Shown here: positions 17,971 to 27,145 of the stretch, piece by piece
How positions within the stretch are numbered: the first letter of the stretch is position 1
Layout: every line of letters starts with the position of its first letter
Assembly (NCBI GenBank): GCA_021790515.1
Contig: JAJYHV010000015.1
Span: 1-37,292, forward strand
Source: Pseudomonadota bacterium
GTDB taxonomy: Bacteria; Pseudomonadota; Gammaproteobacteria; Burkholderiales; Sulfuriferulaceae
DNA length: 37,292 nt
Reading direction: 5' to 3'
The notes under the pieces: generated by a model
What the model was told of the DNA's origin: nothing
The model's database searches: none
What the model saw: only the letters and a program-made list of their open reading frames with translations
Translations under genes and position numbers: made by a program

Positions 17971-19071
17971 TCAGCCTGCTTTACGTGCCACAGCCAGTTG
18001 CTGTTTGAAAATCTCGGTCAGCACGGGCAGAATGGTCATGGCATTGCCGACAATGCCATAATGGGCAAAGTCAAAAATGGGCGCATTGGGGTCGTTGTTG
18101 ATGGCAATGATGACATCAGCACCTTCCATACCTACGCGGTGCTGAATGGCACCAGAAATACCGGCTGCGATGTAGAGTTTGGGACGCACCGTTTTGCCGG
18201 ATTGGCCAACCTGTCTGTCGAGTTCTGCCCAGCCAGCCTGAACGACCGGGCGAGTGGCGCCGACTTCTGCGCCCAGCACTTTGGCCAACGACCAGATGAG
18301 CTGGAAGTTTTCCGGTTTTTTCATGCCGCGCCCACCAGAGACAATAATGTCGGCAAAGGGTAATTGGGGTTTGTCTTGCGTGTCGTCCGGAATGAAGCTG
18401 AGCACTTTGGTGACAATCTCCGTTTCTATCATGCCGAGGCTGTGTTCGACAATGCTGCCGCTGCGGCTGGTGTCGCGTTCTGGCATCGACATGACCCGTG
18501 GCCGTACAGTGGCCATTTGCGGTCGGTAATTCTTGGTAATGATGGTACAAAGCAGACTGCCGCCAAACGTCGGACGCGTTGCGGCAAGGCCGCGATTGTC
18601 CGGGTCGATATTCAGTTCGGTGCAATCGGCAGTCAAGCCGGTTTCCAGCGTGGTGGCGACGCTACCGGCGAGATCCCGTCCTTGTGTGGTAGCGCCCAAC
18701 AGCAGAATTTCCGGTTTGTAACGATTGACCAGATCGGTCATGCCTCTGGTGAATGGTTCATTGCGATAATTTGCCAGGACAGGGTCTTCCACCAGATAGC
18801 AGTTGTCGGCGCCATAAAAGAAACTTTCTTCACAGAATCGGCGTGTGGGCAGGCCGGCAGCGCCCATGACGACACCAGACAGGCTGACGCCAAGCTTGTC
18901 GGCCAGTTTGCGGCCTTCACCGAGCAACTCCCAGGAAACCGGGTGTACTTCGCCCTGTTCGTGTTCGATGAATACCCAGATGCCTTGATAAGCTTTCAGG
19001 TGTTCATCCAGTTCAAAATTGCCGCGTCCAGCTTTTTTAGGGCTTGCATTGCGTTCAGGTGTTTGTGTCAT
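17971..19071 (-). CDS. fixB: FixB, electron transfer flavoprotein alpha subunit
   Basis: A 366-residue ETF alpha-type subunit. The C-terminal FAD-binding signature is complete: [20 protein letters not shown], then [27 protein letters not shown]. The N-terminus has a 30-residue polar extension ([13 protein letters not shown]) before the conserved [20 protein letters not shown]. With FixA it carries the flavins that split electrons from NADH towards quinone and ferredoxin. Confidence 0.95.
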   Translation of the reverse strand: MTQTPERNASPKKAGRGNFELDEHLKAYQGIWVFIEHEQGEVHPVSWELLGEGRKLADKLGVSLSGVVMGAAGLPTRRFCEESFFYGADNCYLVEDPVLANYRNEPFTRGMTDLVNRYKPEILLLGATTQGRDLAGSVATTLETGLTADCTELNIDPDNRGLAATRPTFGGSLLCTIITKNYRPQMATVRPRVMSMPERDTSRSGSIVEHSLGMIETEIVTKVLSFIPDDTQDKPQLPFADIIVSGGRGMKKPENFQLIWSLAKVLGAEVGATRPVVQAGWAELDRQVGQSGKTVRPKLYIAAGISGAIQHRVGMEGADVIIAINNDPNAPIFDFAHYGIVGNAMTILPVLTEIFKQQLAVARKAG

Positions 19072-19125
19072 GGTAGCCTCGGATAACGGTTTGGACAGCA
19101 GGTTGAGGGGTGTGATGGCAATGCA

Positions 19126-19965
19126 TCAATGGCTCCTCAAGCTGTCGTGCAATTTTGGATGCTGGGTGAACAGCTTGTTGACCAGCGTCAGCGCAATGTC
19201 GCGTGGATCATTGCTTTCGGTATCGATGATGTCGGCACGGCGCGCCAGCGGTTTGGGCGCAAACACCTTGGATACCAGCGTTGGAGAACCTTTGAGACCG
19301 ATTTTGTTGACATCTTCGATACCGGCGGCGTCCTTGTTCCAGATTTTGGTGGCATACCGTGCAGCGCGGAACATGTTTTCCATGGTGGCATAACGCATGT
19401 CGTTACTGCCTTCCAGCATGGTAATCAGGCATGGCAGGCGGGTCTGCAGGACTTGTACGCCATTTTCTGCGCGACGTCGCACCTGAATGGTGTTTTTTTC
19501 CAGATCGATGGCGTCAATTTGCGCAACGTAGGTCAATAGTTGCAGGTTCAAGCGTTTGGCAATGCCCGGTCCGACTTGCGCAGTGTCGCCATCGATGGTC
19601 TGTTTGCCCGCAAAAACCATATCGACCTTCATGTCTTTTTCTATTTGTCGAATGGCTTGCGCCAGTGCGAAAGAAGTTGCCAAGGTATCTGCACCGGCAA
19701 AGGCACGGTCGGTAACCAGAATGGCTTCGTCTGCGCCATAAGCGATGCATTTCTTCAACGCTATTTCGGCTTGGGGAGGTCCCATGCTGATGACCGTGAT
19801 CCGTCCACCGTGAACATCTTTTAACCGTAATGCTGCCTCCAGCGAAAACAGGTCATATGGATTGACGATGGCCGGCACACCTTGGCGCATGATGGTATTG
19901 GTGACAGGATGTACGCGAATCTGCGCGCTGTCCGGAACCTGTTTGATACAAACGACGATGTGCAT
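19126..19965 (-). CDS. fixA: FixA, electron transfer flavoprotein beta subunit
   Basis: A 279-residue ETF beta-type subunit. Conserved parts are CIKQVPDSAQIRVHP at the N-terminus, AIVNPYDLFSLEAALRLKD, and the nucleotide-binding stretch GKQTIDGDTAQVGPGIAKRL. It is first of the fixABCX genes and lies after nifW across a 46-base gap that holds a perfect 13-bp hairpin. FixABCX is typical of aerobic and microaerobic diazotrophs. Confidence 0.95.
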   Translation of the reverse strand: MHIVVCIKQVPDSAQIRVHPVTNTIMRQGVPAIVNPYDLFSLEAALRLKDVHGGRITVISMGPPQAEIALKKCIAYGADEAILVTDRAFAGADTLATSFALAQAIRQIEKDMKVDMVFAGKQTIDGDTAQVGPGIAKRLNLQLLTYVAQIDAIDLEKNTIQVRRRAENGVQVLQTRLPCLITMLEGSNDMRYATMENMFRAARYATKIWNKDAAGIEDVNKIGLKGSPTLVSKVFAPKPLARRADIIDTESNDPRDIALTLVNKLFTQHPKLHDSLRSH

Positions 19966-19989
19966 GATGTGCTCCTGTATTAGGGATCA

Positions 19990-20022
19990 TTAATGAATAA
20001 CCGTGATATGGTTATTCATTAA
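19990..20022. promoter_or_regulatory. Perfect 13-bp hairpin between nifW and fixA
   Basis: TTAATGAATAACC and GGTTATTCATTAA form a perfect inverted repeat around a 7-base loop. One arm includes the nifW stop codon. There is no T-run on the minus strand, so it looks more like an RNA processing or stability element (or protein site) than a terminator. Confidence 0.55.
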
Positions 20023-20359
20023 CGAGCCCTTGGCTGGTGCCGGGTAGCGTGGATTTGAGTTTTTCGAGGGAAAAACTCTTGGCTTCGGCATCCTGAAAAA
20101 CCTTGAATACTTTTTCGGTGGCAGCGTCGGAACGGACGAAATCATGGTAGGCGCGCTTTAGTGCATCGTGGTAAACGATGAACAGTTCATCGGCCGTCTT
20201 GGTGGATAAATGACGTTCCTGGTGCAGATATTGGTAAAAGCGTTTCAGTATGTGCAAGCGGTTGACATTGACAACGGTTTCATCCCACGGAATGTTGAAA
20301 TAGGCCAAAAATTCTTCTGCAGCGGAAAATTGTTTCAATTTTTCAATCATGGCGTTCAT
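20012..20359 (-). CDS. nifW: Nitrogenase-protective protein NifW
   Basis: A 115-residue NifW, which in studied diazotrophs binds the MoFe protein and helps protect or mature it under oxygen stress. The family pattern FSAAEEFLAYFNIPWDETVV (about 10-29), then VNRLHILKRFYQYL, is clear, and the length is normal. The start overlaps the nifV stop by four bases (ATGA), so the two are translated together. Confidence 0.93.
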   Translation of the reverse strand: MNAMIEKLKQFSAAEEFLAYFNIPWDETVVNVNRLHILKRFYQYLHQERHLSTKTADELFIVYHDALKRAYHDFVRSDAATEKVFKVFQDAEAKSFSLEKLKSTLPGTSQGLVNE

Positions 20360-21486
20360 GATGGTATTCCTGTGTGGGTGGTGGTTTCCAGATAAAAACG
20401 GCGCAATTCATCGGCGTTGGGCGAACGTTTGTTCAGCGTGCTGTGCACCCGGATCGCTTGCAGGACGGCATTGACTTCGTCTGTCGTCAGTATCATGCCA
20501 AGGCGGGCATAGGCATCGAGTACGGCATGCGAACCGGAATGCTTGCCCAGTACGGTATGGTGGTGGCGCCCGACTTCGGTTGGGCTGAAACCTTCGTAAT
20601 TCAGCGGATTTTTCATCAGGCCATCGACGTGAATGCCCGCCTCATGGGTAAACACAAACTCGCCGACGATGCTTTTGTTGCTGGCCACGGTACGCCCGGA
20701 GGCTTGAGCTACCAGTGCCGAAATGTCCGGGAAGCGCAGGGTGTCAATCCGGGTTTCAATGTGGTGCAGATGGCGCAGTGCCATGACCACTTCTTCTAAC
20801 GCAGCGTTGCCCGCGCGTTCACCCAAGCCATTGACGGTGGTATTGACATGGGTGGCACCCGCCTGAATGGCGGCCAATGTGTTGGCAGTGGCCAATCCCA
20901 GATCGTTGTGGGCGTGCATTTCCAGTTGCAGATCACAGGTTTGACGCAGATTATGAATACGCTGCCAGGTCCCGAATGGCTCCAGCAAGCCAAGGGTATC
21001 GGCATAGCGCAGCCGGTTGGCGCCAAAGTGTTGAGCCGCTTCCGCGATGCGTTGCAGAAAATCCTGGTCGGCACGCGAGGCGTCTTCCATTCCGACGCTG
21101 ACCTTGAGGCCAAGATCGCGGGCGCGCGGAACATAGTGAGCGATTTGTGCCAATACCCAATCTTCATTACGCCCCAATTTGTGGGTAATCTGGATGGAGG
21201 ATACCGGGATGGACAGGTTGACCCAATCAACGGCGCAATGACTGACCGCGTTGAGGTCTTGCTGGCACATGCGCGCCCAGACCATCAATTGACTGGCAAG
21301 CCCCAAGTCGACAATTCTCTGAATCTGTTCGATTTCTGTGTTACCCATGGCAGGAATGCCGATTTCCATTTCCGGCACGCCAGCGGCGTCGAGCGCGCGA
21401 GCGATAGCGATTTTTTCTTCGATGTTGAACGCCACACCGGCGGTCTGCTCGCCATCGCGCAAAGTTGTGTCGTTAATCGTTACCAT
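20356..21486 (-). CDS. nifV: Homocitrate synthase NifV
   Basis: A 376-residue enzyme that makes R-homocitrate, the organic part of the nitrogenase FeMo cofactor, from acetyl-CoA and 2-oxoglutarate. Motifs: TINDTTLRDGEQTAGVAF at the N-terminus, the metal-binding HAHNDLGLA near 195 and GERAGNAALEEV. The ATG at 21486 is chosen because it fits the family start and has GGGATG upstream; the frame extends ten codons further. First gene of the minus-strand operon; a sigma-54 promoter lies about 40 bases upstream. Confidence 0.95.
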   Translation of the reverse strand: MVTINDTTLRDGEQTAGVAFNIEEKIAIARALDAAGVPEMEIGIPAMGNTEIEQIQRIVDLGLASQLMVWARMCQQDLNAVSHCAVDWVNLSIPVSSIQITHKLGRNEDWVLAQIAHYVPRARDLGLKVSVGMEDASRADQDFLQRIAEAAQHFGANRLRYADTLGLLEPFGTWQRIHNLRQTCDLQLEMHAHNDLGLATANTLAAIQAGATHVNTTVNGLGERAGNAALEEVVMALRHLHHIETRIDTLRFPDISALVAQASGRTVASNKSIVGEFVFTHEAGIHVDGLMKNPLNYEGFSPTEVGRHHHTVLGKHSGSHAVLDAYARLGMILTTDEVNAVLQAIRVHSTLNKRSPNADELRRFYLETTTHTGIPS

Positions 21487-21525
21487 GATCGCATCCCATT
21501 TCGTTATTGCCGCCATTCTCTGATA

Positions 21526-21541
21526 AGCAATTCACGTGCCA
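21526..21541 (-). promoter_or_regulatory. Sigma-54 promoter of the nifV-fix operon
   Basis: On the minus strand the sequence TGGCACGTGAATTGCT fits TGGCACG-N4-TTGCW in every defined base. It ends about 40 bases before the nifV ATG. An AT-rich stretch follows upstream (21542-21585). No TGT-N10-ACA NifA site is found in the next 200 bases upstream, since there is no ACA in that stretch. Confidence 0.85.
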
Positions 21542-21754
21542 ATAAAATTTATTATTTATTTTCATCATGTTGAATAAATATTATGGTGATGGTTTTGATG
21601 CGTCTGTTATGTTTGTTATGTTTGCTGCATGATTTGTCGCAGGATGGCGAGTGTCTGGTTCGTTTTGCCAGGAGCTGTGTTGTGAAGGTTGTCGCGCCTG
21701 CACTTTCCTGTGCTTTCCTGTGTTTTTTTGTGCTTTCTTGCGGCTCCGGTAGCT

Positions 21755-23635
21755 TTATAGCGCGAGATGTTCCAGTGATTTTCCTGTCAGAGCATGTTGA
21801 ATGGCATGGTTCATGCGCCGGGCGGCAAATTCTTGCGTAGCCTGATTCAGTGTTTCCGAGGCTTGCCTGAGCGCTTCTATCTGGTTGACGCCTTCTGTTT
21901 CAATGACGTCGACCAGATGGTGCATACATTGCCGGATGGCGTTCAGTTCGGCAGGGTTGAGCAAGGTTTTTCCGTCCTGGGCCAATGCCGCTTCGGTCGC
22001 GTCGAGCAGGCGGCGAGCATCGACTTGCGTTTCGCGCAACATGCGCATGCGCATGTCATCACCGGCTTTGTTTTGTGCTTCAGTCAGCATGCGTGCAATT
22101 TGTGCATCATCCAACCCATAAGATGGTTTGACCGTAATTGCACTTTCAATGCCGCTGGTCAGTTCGCGCGCGCTGACACTGAGCAGGCCATCGGTATCGA
22201 TTTGCAGGGTGACACGGATACGGGCAGCACCGGCATTCATGGCCGGAATGCCATGCAGGGTGAAACGTGCCAGTGAACGGCAATCGGATACCAATTCACG
22301 TTCACCCTGCAGGATGTGAATGCTCATGGCTGTTTGTCCGTCACGGAAGGTGGTGAATTCTTGCGCCATGGCAATGGGCAGGCTGCTGTTGCGCGGAATG
22401 ATTTTTTCGACCAACCCGCCCATGGTTTCAATGCCCAGAGATAATGGGTTGACATCCAGCAGCAACCAGTCGTGGTCGCCCCGATTGCCAGCCAGAACGT
22501 TGGCCTGGATGGCAGCACCCAATGCCACAACGGCATCAGGATCCAGATTGGTCAGGGGTGGCCGGCCGAAAAATGTCGCCACAGCTTCACGGATGTGAGG
22601 CATGCGCGTGGCACCGCCGACCAGTACCACACCGTCGATATCCTGATTGGTCAATTTGGCGTCGCGCAACGCTTGCCGTGTCGATTTGAGCGTTCGATTC
22701 AACAGTTCATTGCTGATGCGCCAGAAGGTGGCGCGATCGAGTTGCAGGCGGATATTGGTTCCGTCGGACAGCTCAAAGGCGATGGGTGCGATGTCTGTGT
22801 CGGATAAATATTCTTTCGCATTTTTTGCATGGTGCAATAATTGTTGCCGATCTGAAATGGAAAGATTGGCTGATGGGCATTGCTGGCTTATCCAGTCTGC
22901 GATGCGACGGTCGAAATCATCACCACCCAAGGCAGCATCACCATGGGTAGATAATACTTCGAACACGCCCTGGCTTAATCTGAGGATGGAAATATCAAAA
23001 GTGCCGCCACCCAGATCATAAATGGCGTAAGTGCCTTGTATGGCTTGATCCAGTCCATAGGCAATGGCGGCAGCGGTAGGTTCATTGAGCAGACGTAACA
23101 CTTGCAACCCGGCTAGGCGGGCAGCATCGCGGGTGGCCTGACGCTGGGCATCGTCGAAATACGCTGGTACAGTAATGACGACACCTGTCAGCGGGCCACC
23201 AAGACTGGCTTCTGCTCGGTTTTTCAAGGTGGTGAGAATTTCTGCTGCGATTTCTACCGGAGATTTATCACCGGCGATGGTGCGGATTTTTACCATGCCC
23301 GGCGCGTCAATCAATTGGTAGGGCAGGCTGGTTGCCAGTCCGTTCAGGTCGTTGAGTGTACGCCCCATCAATCGTTTGGCTGACGCGATGGTGTTGGGGG
23401 CGTCATGGTGTTGGCTGGATAGTGCAGCATGACCGGTTTCGGTGCCGCCGTCTTCCAGAAAACGAACGACGGATGGAAACAGGCGGCGGTTCTGCGTATC
23501 GCTCAGTACACTGGCAGCGCCACTGACCACGCTGGCAATCAATGAGTTGGTCGTGCCAAGATCGATACCGGCTGCCAGACGATGCTCGTGTGGTGCGGTA
23601 GACAGGCCAGGTTCCGAAATCTGCAAAAGTGCCAT
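21755..23635 (-). CDS. hscA: Iron-sulfur cluster chaperone HscA (Hsp70)
   Basis: A 626-residue Hsp70 of the HscA type, which uses ATP to drive cluster transfer from IscU. The ATPase domain has [14 protein letters not shown] (about 23-36), [14 protein letters not shown] and [16 protein letters not shown]; the peptide-binding domain follows from about 390. The ATG at 23635 gives the usual length (616 in E. coli). Its target motif, LPPVK, is present in the IscU encoded upstream. No hscB co-chaperone gene is near. Confidence 0.93.
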   Translation of the reverse strand: MALLQISEPGLSTAPHEHRLAAGIDLGTTNSLIASVVSGAASVLSDTQNRRLFPSVVRFLEDGGTETGHAALSSQHHDAPNTIASAKRLMGRTLNDLNGLATSLPYQLIDAPGMVKIRTIAGDKSPVEIAAEILTTLKNRAEASLGGPLTGVVITVPAYFDDAQRQATRDAARLAGLQVLRLLNEPTAAAIAYGLDQAIQGTYAIYDLGGGTFDISILRLSQGVFEVLSTHGDAALGGDDFDRRIADWISQQCPSANLSISDRQQLLHHAKNAKEYLSDTDIAPIAFELSDGTNIRLQLDRATFWRISNELLNRTLKSTRQALRDAKLTNQDIDGVVLVGGATRMPHIREAVATFFGRPPLTNLDPDAVVALGAAIQANVLAGNRGDHDWLLLDVNPLSLGIETMGGLVEKIIPRNSSLPIAMAQEFTTFRDGQTAMSIHILQGERELVSDCRSLARFTLHGIPAMNAGAARIRVTLQIDTDGLLSVSARELTSGIESAITVKPSYGLDDAQIARMLTEAQNKAGDDMRMRMLRETQVDARRLLDATEAALAQDGKTLLNPAELNAIRQCMHHLVDVIETEGVNQIEALRQASETLNQATQEFAARRMNHAIQHALTGKSLEHLAL

Positions 23636-23738
23636 GGTAATCACCGAAAGATAAACATGAAATAAACAATGGTTCGATTCAGGATTCAACTCAGACCACC
23701 ATTCGGTTGGGTGAAATGAAATTCAAACCTGATCCGGA

Positions 23739-23754
23739 AACCGGAAAACCGGTT
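23739..23754. promoter_or_regulatory. Small hairpin between iscA and hscA
   Basis: AACCGG-AAAA-CCGGTT forms a six-pair hairpin touching the iscA stop codon. There is no T-run after it. It could lower or stabilise the hscA part of the message. Confidence 0.35.
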
Positions 23755-24077
23755 CAGACGCGAAAGCTCTCACCGCACCCGCATTGATCTTTGACGTTGG
23801 GATTGTTGAAACGAAATCCTTCGTTGAGACCCTCACGAACAAAATCGAGCTCTGTTCCGGACAGAAACTCGTGACTTTTTTGGTCAGTCAGGATAACGAC
23901 GCCTTCACTTTCGAATTGCAGGTCGTCTTGTGTCGTTTCATCGGCAAATTCCAACGCGTAAGCGAGCCCGGAGCAACCGCTGGTTTTTACGGCCAGACGC
24001 AGGCCGACACCTTTGCCACGTTGGGTGAGGAAATGCCGGATACGTTGTGCGGCGGCGGGGGTGACGGTAATGCTCAT
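23754..24077 (-). CDS. iscA: Iron-sulfur assembly protein IscA
   Basis: A 107-residue A-type carrier that holds iron or Fe-S clusters during delivery. The three conserved cysteines are in [12 protein letters not shown] (about 35) and DQCGCGESF (about 99 and 101). The length equals E. coli IscA (107). The ATG at 24077 has AGGAGG upstream. It lies between an ErpA-like gene and hscA. Confidence 0.93.
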   Translation of the reverse strand: MSITVTPAAAQRIRHFLTQRGKGVGLRLAVKTSGCSGLAYALEFADETTQDDLQFESEGVVILTDQKSHEFLSGTELDFVREGLNEGFRFNNPNVKDQCGCGESFRV

Positions 24078-24107
24078 GATGCCTCCTGCATAAAAGTTAT
24101 CTGGAAA

Positions 24108-24506
24108 TCACATGGAAAACGAGCTGCCGCAGCCGCAGGTCGACGTGGCGTTCGGGTTTCGAATCAGGAAGCGCGAACCTTCCAGCCCATCTTCATAATC
24201 CACTTGCGCACCCATCAGGTATTGCAGGCTGACGGCATCCACCAGCAAGGTGACGCCAGCGTGTTCAACGGCAATGTCATCTTCGTTGACTGTTTGGTCA
24301 AAAGCAAAGCCATACTGGAAACCTGAGCAACCGCCACCGCTGACATATATGCGCAGTTTGAGCAAAGGGTTGCCTTCTTCCAGAATCATGGTGCGCACTT
24401 TGGCGGCAGCATGAGGGGTAAAGTCAACCGGTGCCGGGGCGGTTTTTGGTTCCGCTGTCAGGTGAATGGTTTCCAGAATGGGGGTATCCAACATTTCTTC
24501 GAGCAT
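24108..24506 (-). CDS. ErpA-like A-type iron-sulfur carrier
   Basis: A 132-residue A-type carrier with [14 protein letters not shown] and [10 protein letters not shown], the latter close to the C-terminus of ErpA (FSM-type end not certain, but FQYGF is ErpA-like). The N-terminus has about 25 residues more than ErpA (around [17 protein letters not shown]). The ATG at 24506 has AAGGAG seven bases upstream. Together with IscA and the Nif-type IscA there are three such carriers in the window. Confidence 0.85.
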   Translation of the reverse strand: MLEEMLDTPILETIHLTAEPKTAPAPVDFTPHAAAKVRTMILEEGNPLLKLRIYVSGGGCSGFQYGFAFDQTVNEDDIAVEHAGVTLLVDAVSLQYLMGAQVDYEDGLEGSRFLIRNPNATSTCGCGSSFSM

Positions 24507-24516
24507 GATGTTCTCC

Positions 24517-24558
24517 TTGGTCAGATGTCGTTGGTCAGATGTCGTTGGTCAGACGTCG
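24517..24558. repeat. 14-bp tandem repeat, three copies
   Basis: TTGGTCAGATGTCG occurs three times in a row, the third with one change. It fills the gap between the iscU stop and the ErpA-like gene, right beside the ribosome binding site of the latter. Confidence 0.9.
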
Positions 24559-24559
24559 T

Positions 24560-24994
24560 TCAGCGCGTCGCTGTGTTGTCGCAGGGGGTACAAATGGCAT
24601 AATCATCCTGCGTGGAAGCGCGTTTTTCACGGTAATCAGCCACAGCAGCCTTGATGGCATCTTCCGCCAGAATGGAGCAGTGGATTTTGACCGGTGGCAG
24701 CGCCAGTTCTTCGGCAATGGCCGTGTTTTTGATGTTCAGGGCTTCATCCAGCGTTTTGCCTTTCACCCATTCGGTGACCAGCGAACTGGATGCGATGGCT
24801 GATCCACAACCATAGGTTTTGAAACGGGCTTCTTCGATGATGCCGGCGTCGTTGACGCGAATTTGTAGTTTCATCACGTCGCCGCAGGCTGGGGCACCTA
24901 CCATGCCGGTGCCGATGTTTTCGTCTTCCTGGATGAACGAGCCGACATTGCGGGGGTTTTCGTAATGTTCGATGACTTTTTCGCTATAGGACAT
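24560..24994 (-). CDS. iscU: Iron-sulfur scaffold IscU
   Basis: A 144-residue scaffold on which [2Fe-2S] clusters are built with sulfur from IscS. The three cluster cysteines lie in PACGDVMK, YGCGSAIA and KIHCS. The aspartate after the first cysteine is kept, and the HscA recognition motif LPPVK is present just before the third. The C-terminus is about 16 residues longer than E. coli IscU and contains two further cysteines (CTPC), an unusual addition. ATG 24994 has AGGAG upstream. It follows iscS by 32 bases. Confidence 0.93.
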   Translation of the reverse strand: MSYSEKVIEHYENPRNVGSFIQEDENIGTGMVGAPACGDVMKLQIRVNDAGIIEEARFKTYGCGSAIASSSLVTEWVKGKTLDEALNIKNTAIAEELALPPVKIHCSILAEDAIKAAVADYREKRASTQDDYAICTPCDNTATR

Positions 24995-25026
24995 GGTGGC
25001 TCCTGAATGTGAAGGGTTAGGGATCG

Positions 25027-26241
25027 TTAATGTGCCGCCCACTTGACGCTGCCAAGATCAATACCGTCTTTGTACATATCCCAAAGTGGTGAAAGGGCGC
25101 GTAATTTGGCAACCTTGCTGTGCATCAACTGAATGGTGTCATCAATTTCTTCACTGGTGGTGAAGCGTCCGATGCTGAATCGGATGGAGCTGTGCGCGAG
25201 TTCATCGCTACGTCCCAGTGCGCGCAGGACATAGGACGGTTCCAGGCTGGCCGAGGTACAGGCTGAGCCGCTGGAGACAGCGATTTCCTTGACGGCCATC
25301 AGCAGTGATTCGCCTTCGACATAATTGAAACTGATATTCAGATTGTGCGGCACACGCTGTTGCATGTCGCCGTTGATATAAACTTCTTCCATGGATAGCA
25401 GTCCGGCCAGCAAACGGTCACGAAGCAGGCGAATGCGTTTGTTTTCCCATTCCATTTCTTCACGAGCAAGACGATAGGCTTCGCCCATGCCGACAATCTG
25501 GTGTGTGGCCAGCGTACCGGAACGCAAACCGCGTTCATGGCCACCACCGTGCATCTGCGCCTCCAGTCGTACCCGTGGCTTGCGGCGGACATAAAGGGCG
25601 CCAATGCCTTTAGGTCCATAGGTTTTGTGTGCGGAAAACGACATGAGATCAACTTTGGAAGTGCGGAGGTCGATGGCCACTTTTCCCGTGGCTTGCGCTG
25701 CATCCACATGCAGCAACACACCCTGCGCCCGGCAAATTTCGCCTAACTCGTCGATGGGTTGAATGACGCCGATTTCATTGTTGACCAACATGACTGAAGC
25801 CAATATGGTTTCTGGGCGAATCGCCTGTTTGAATTGATCGAGGTTGATGAGGCCGTTTTCCTGTGGCGCCAGCCAGGTTATTTCGAAACCCTCTCGTTCC
25901 AGTTCGCGACAGGTATCCAGAACGGCCTTGTGTTCGGTCAGCATGGTAATCAGATGGTTGCCACGCGAACGCAAAAAGTGGGCAGCACCCTTGATGGCAA
26001 GGTTGTTCGATTCGGTTGCGCCGGAAGTCCAGACGATTTCTTTTGGATCCGCGTTGACCAAAGCCGCCACTTCTTCGCGGGCATGTTCCACGGCTTTTTC
26101 CGCCGCCCAACCAAACGCATGTGAACGGCTGGCAGGATTGCCAAACTGCTCGGTCAGCCATGGAATCATTTGTTCTGCCACCCTGGGGTCAACCGGCGTC
26201 GTGGCGGAATAATCCAGATAGATGATGCGCTTGCCTGTCAT
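25027..26241 (-). CDS. iscS: Cysteine desulfurase IscS
   Basis: A 404-residue PLP enzyme that takes sulfur from cysteine for Fe-S clusters. The length is that of E. coli IscS, and the signatures are of the IscS rather than NifS type: [21 protein letters not shown] lysine in [19 protein letters not shown], and catalytic cysteine in [20 protein letters not shown]. The ATG at 26241 is chosen over frames reaching 26295, which would run into the promoter. It heads iscS-iscU-erpA-iscA-hscA, driven by a sigma-54 promoter. Confidence 0.94.
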   Translation of the reverse strand: MTGKRIIYLDYSATTPVDPRVAEQMIPWLTEQFGNPASRSHAFGWAAEKAVEHAREEVAALVNADPKEIVWTSGATESNNLAIKGAAHFLRSRGNHLITMLTEHKAVLDTCRELEREGFEITWLAPQENGLINLDQFKQAIRPETILASVMLVNNEIGVIQPIDELGEICRAQGVLLHVDAAQATGKVAIDLRTSKVDLMSFSAHKTYGPKGIGALYVRRKPRVRLEAQMHGGGHERGLRSGTLATHQIVGMGEAYRLAREEMEWENKRIRLLRDRLLAGLLSMEEVYINGDMQQRVPHNLNISFNYVEGESLLMAVKEIAVSSGSACTSASLEPSYVLRALGRSDELAHSSIRFSIGRFTTSEEIDDTIQLMHSKVAKLRALSPLWDMYKDGIDLGSVKWAAH

Positions 26242-26278
26242 GATCGTTAATCCTGTCAAATGGAGCCGGTTGGTATTA

Positions 26279-26294
26279 TGCAAATAGCATGCCA
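26279..26294 (-). promoter_or_regulatory. Sigma-54 promoter of the isc operon
   Basis: The minus-strand sequence TGGCATGCTATTTGCA fits the sigma-54 consensus (TGGCAYR-N4-TTGCW) in every defined base. It lies about 38 bases before the iscS ATG and about 75 bases from an exact NifA site. Confidence 0.88.
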
Positions 26295-26360
26295 TTAAAT
26301 AAAAATATTTATATTCAATACGATAGTAGATATTTTCGGCCGCATTCTTCTTGTTGCGAT

Positions 26361-26376
26361 TGTTGTAATCTCGACA
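26361..26376. promoter_or_regulatory. NifA activator site for the isc operon
   Basis: TGTTGTAATCTCGACA is an exact TGT-N10-ACA site. It lies at about -100 relative to the iscS transcription start, a usual distance for NifA, with AT-rich DNA in between. Confidence 0.8.
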
Positions 26377-26389
26377 AAATGTTCATTTG

Positions 26390-26623
26390 TCACCGGATTT
26401 TTTTGCGCTCGCCGGGAGAGTAATTGCTGAAATGCCCTTCGCGCGCGGCTTGTTGCCGTGCGCGCTGGATAATGGCGTTACTTTTGCCGGGTGCAGCAGG
26501 CATGGAAAGAAGTCGAGTGAGATGCTCGCTTTGACAATGTGGGCATACGGGGACGGTTGCGTTACGGATCAGTAATTCGCAGGTCTGATTACAGTTGGTG
26601 CAGTGATATTCAAAAATGGGCAT
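26390..26623 (-). CDS. FmdB-type zinc-ribbon protein
   Basis: A 77-residue protein with an N-terminal zinc ribbon, MPIFEYHCTNCNQTCELLI and then VPVCPHCQS, of the FmdB/CxxC regulatory family. The tail is basic and polar (QRARQQAAREGHFSNY). The ATG at 26623 has AGGAAAG upstream. The function of the family is not established; it may act as a small regulator or RNA-binding protein. It lies between the NifA site of the isc operon and nifA. Confidence 0.85.
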   Translation of the reverse strand: MPIFEYHCTNCNQTCELLIRNATVPVCPHCQSEHLTRLLSMPAAPGKSNAIIQRARQQAAREGHFSNYSPGERKKIR

Positions 26624-27145
26624 ATGGATTCTTTCCTGGGTTACGCCATCTGGCAGACGATGGATAAGCAAAATAGATTCCAGCGGGCATCGTAATGAAT
26701 AATCTGGTATTTTCTTGATGATTTATTAAATTGATTTATTGGATATTTTTGTCTTGTTTGCTGGTTTGAAACTTGCTTGCTGTATCGCTCATGGCCGTCT
26801 GTGTTTCGCACGAATGCGACAAATGGCGTTGTAATTGTTGGTTTTGTGTGTATGATTGTTTTTAACAAATCGTTGAAAAACGGTTGTGCTTGCCAAAATC
26901 CTGTCATTGAAAAGTGACTAAAAATCTTCATTAGTATTGTTTGTGAGTTTTGATTTTTAGTTTCAATTCTGGCTGTGCCCATGCCGTTTTCCAACGCTGG
27001 GCGGTGTGCGAAAAAGCTGTTGAATCGACAGATGATCGCGCAGATGCGGTGCGGATACATTAGGTAGCGTGTTTTCTTGCATTCAATACAAAGAAAAATG
27101 ATGGAGGACAAGAAATAGATCGGATAACCGGATAAAAGGAAGCGA
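26624..27145. other. Intergenic region upstream of nifA
   Basis: A 522-base AT-rich gap between the divergent fmdB-type gene and nifA. It holds a long inverted repeat (26917-26961) but no exact NifA site, no FNR box and no convincing sigma-54 promoter. A six-codon frame at 27098-27118 just before nifA is noted but not supported as a leader peptide. The nifA promoter could not be assigned. Confidence 0.6.
26917..26961. promoter_or_regulatory. Inverted repeat upstream of nifA
   Basis: ACTAAAAATC (26917-26926) and GATTTTTAGT (26952-26961) are perfect inverted 10-bp arms with 25 bases between them, about 185-230 bases before nifA. This could be a regulator site or an RNA hairpin. Confidence 0.45.

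Noticed and set aside
26970-26985. TGGC...GC pattern upstream of nifA as a sigma-54 promoter
   Set aside because: Only GG and GC fit; the rest of the -24 and -12 parts differ, and no NifA site lies upstream.
27098-27118. Six-codon frame before nifA as a leader peptide
   Set aside because: Too short to judge, with no attenuator-like hairpin or codon bias.
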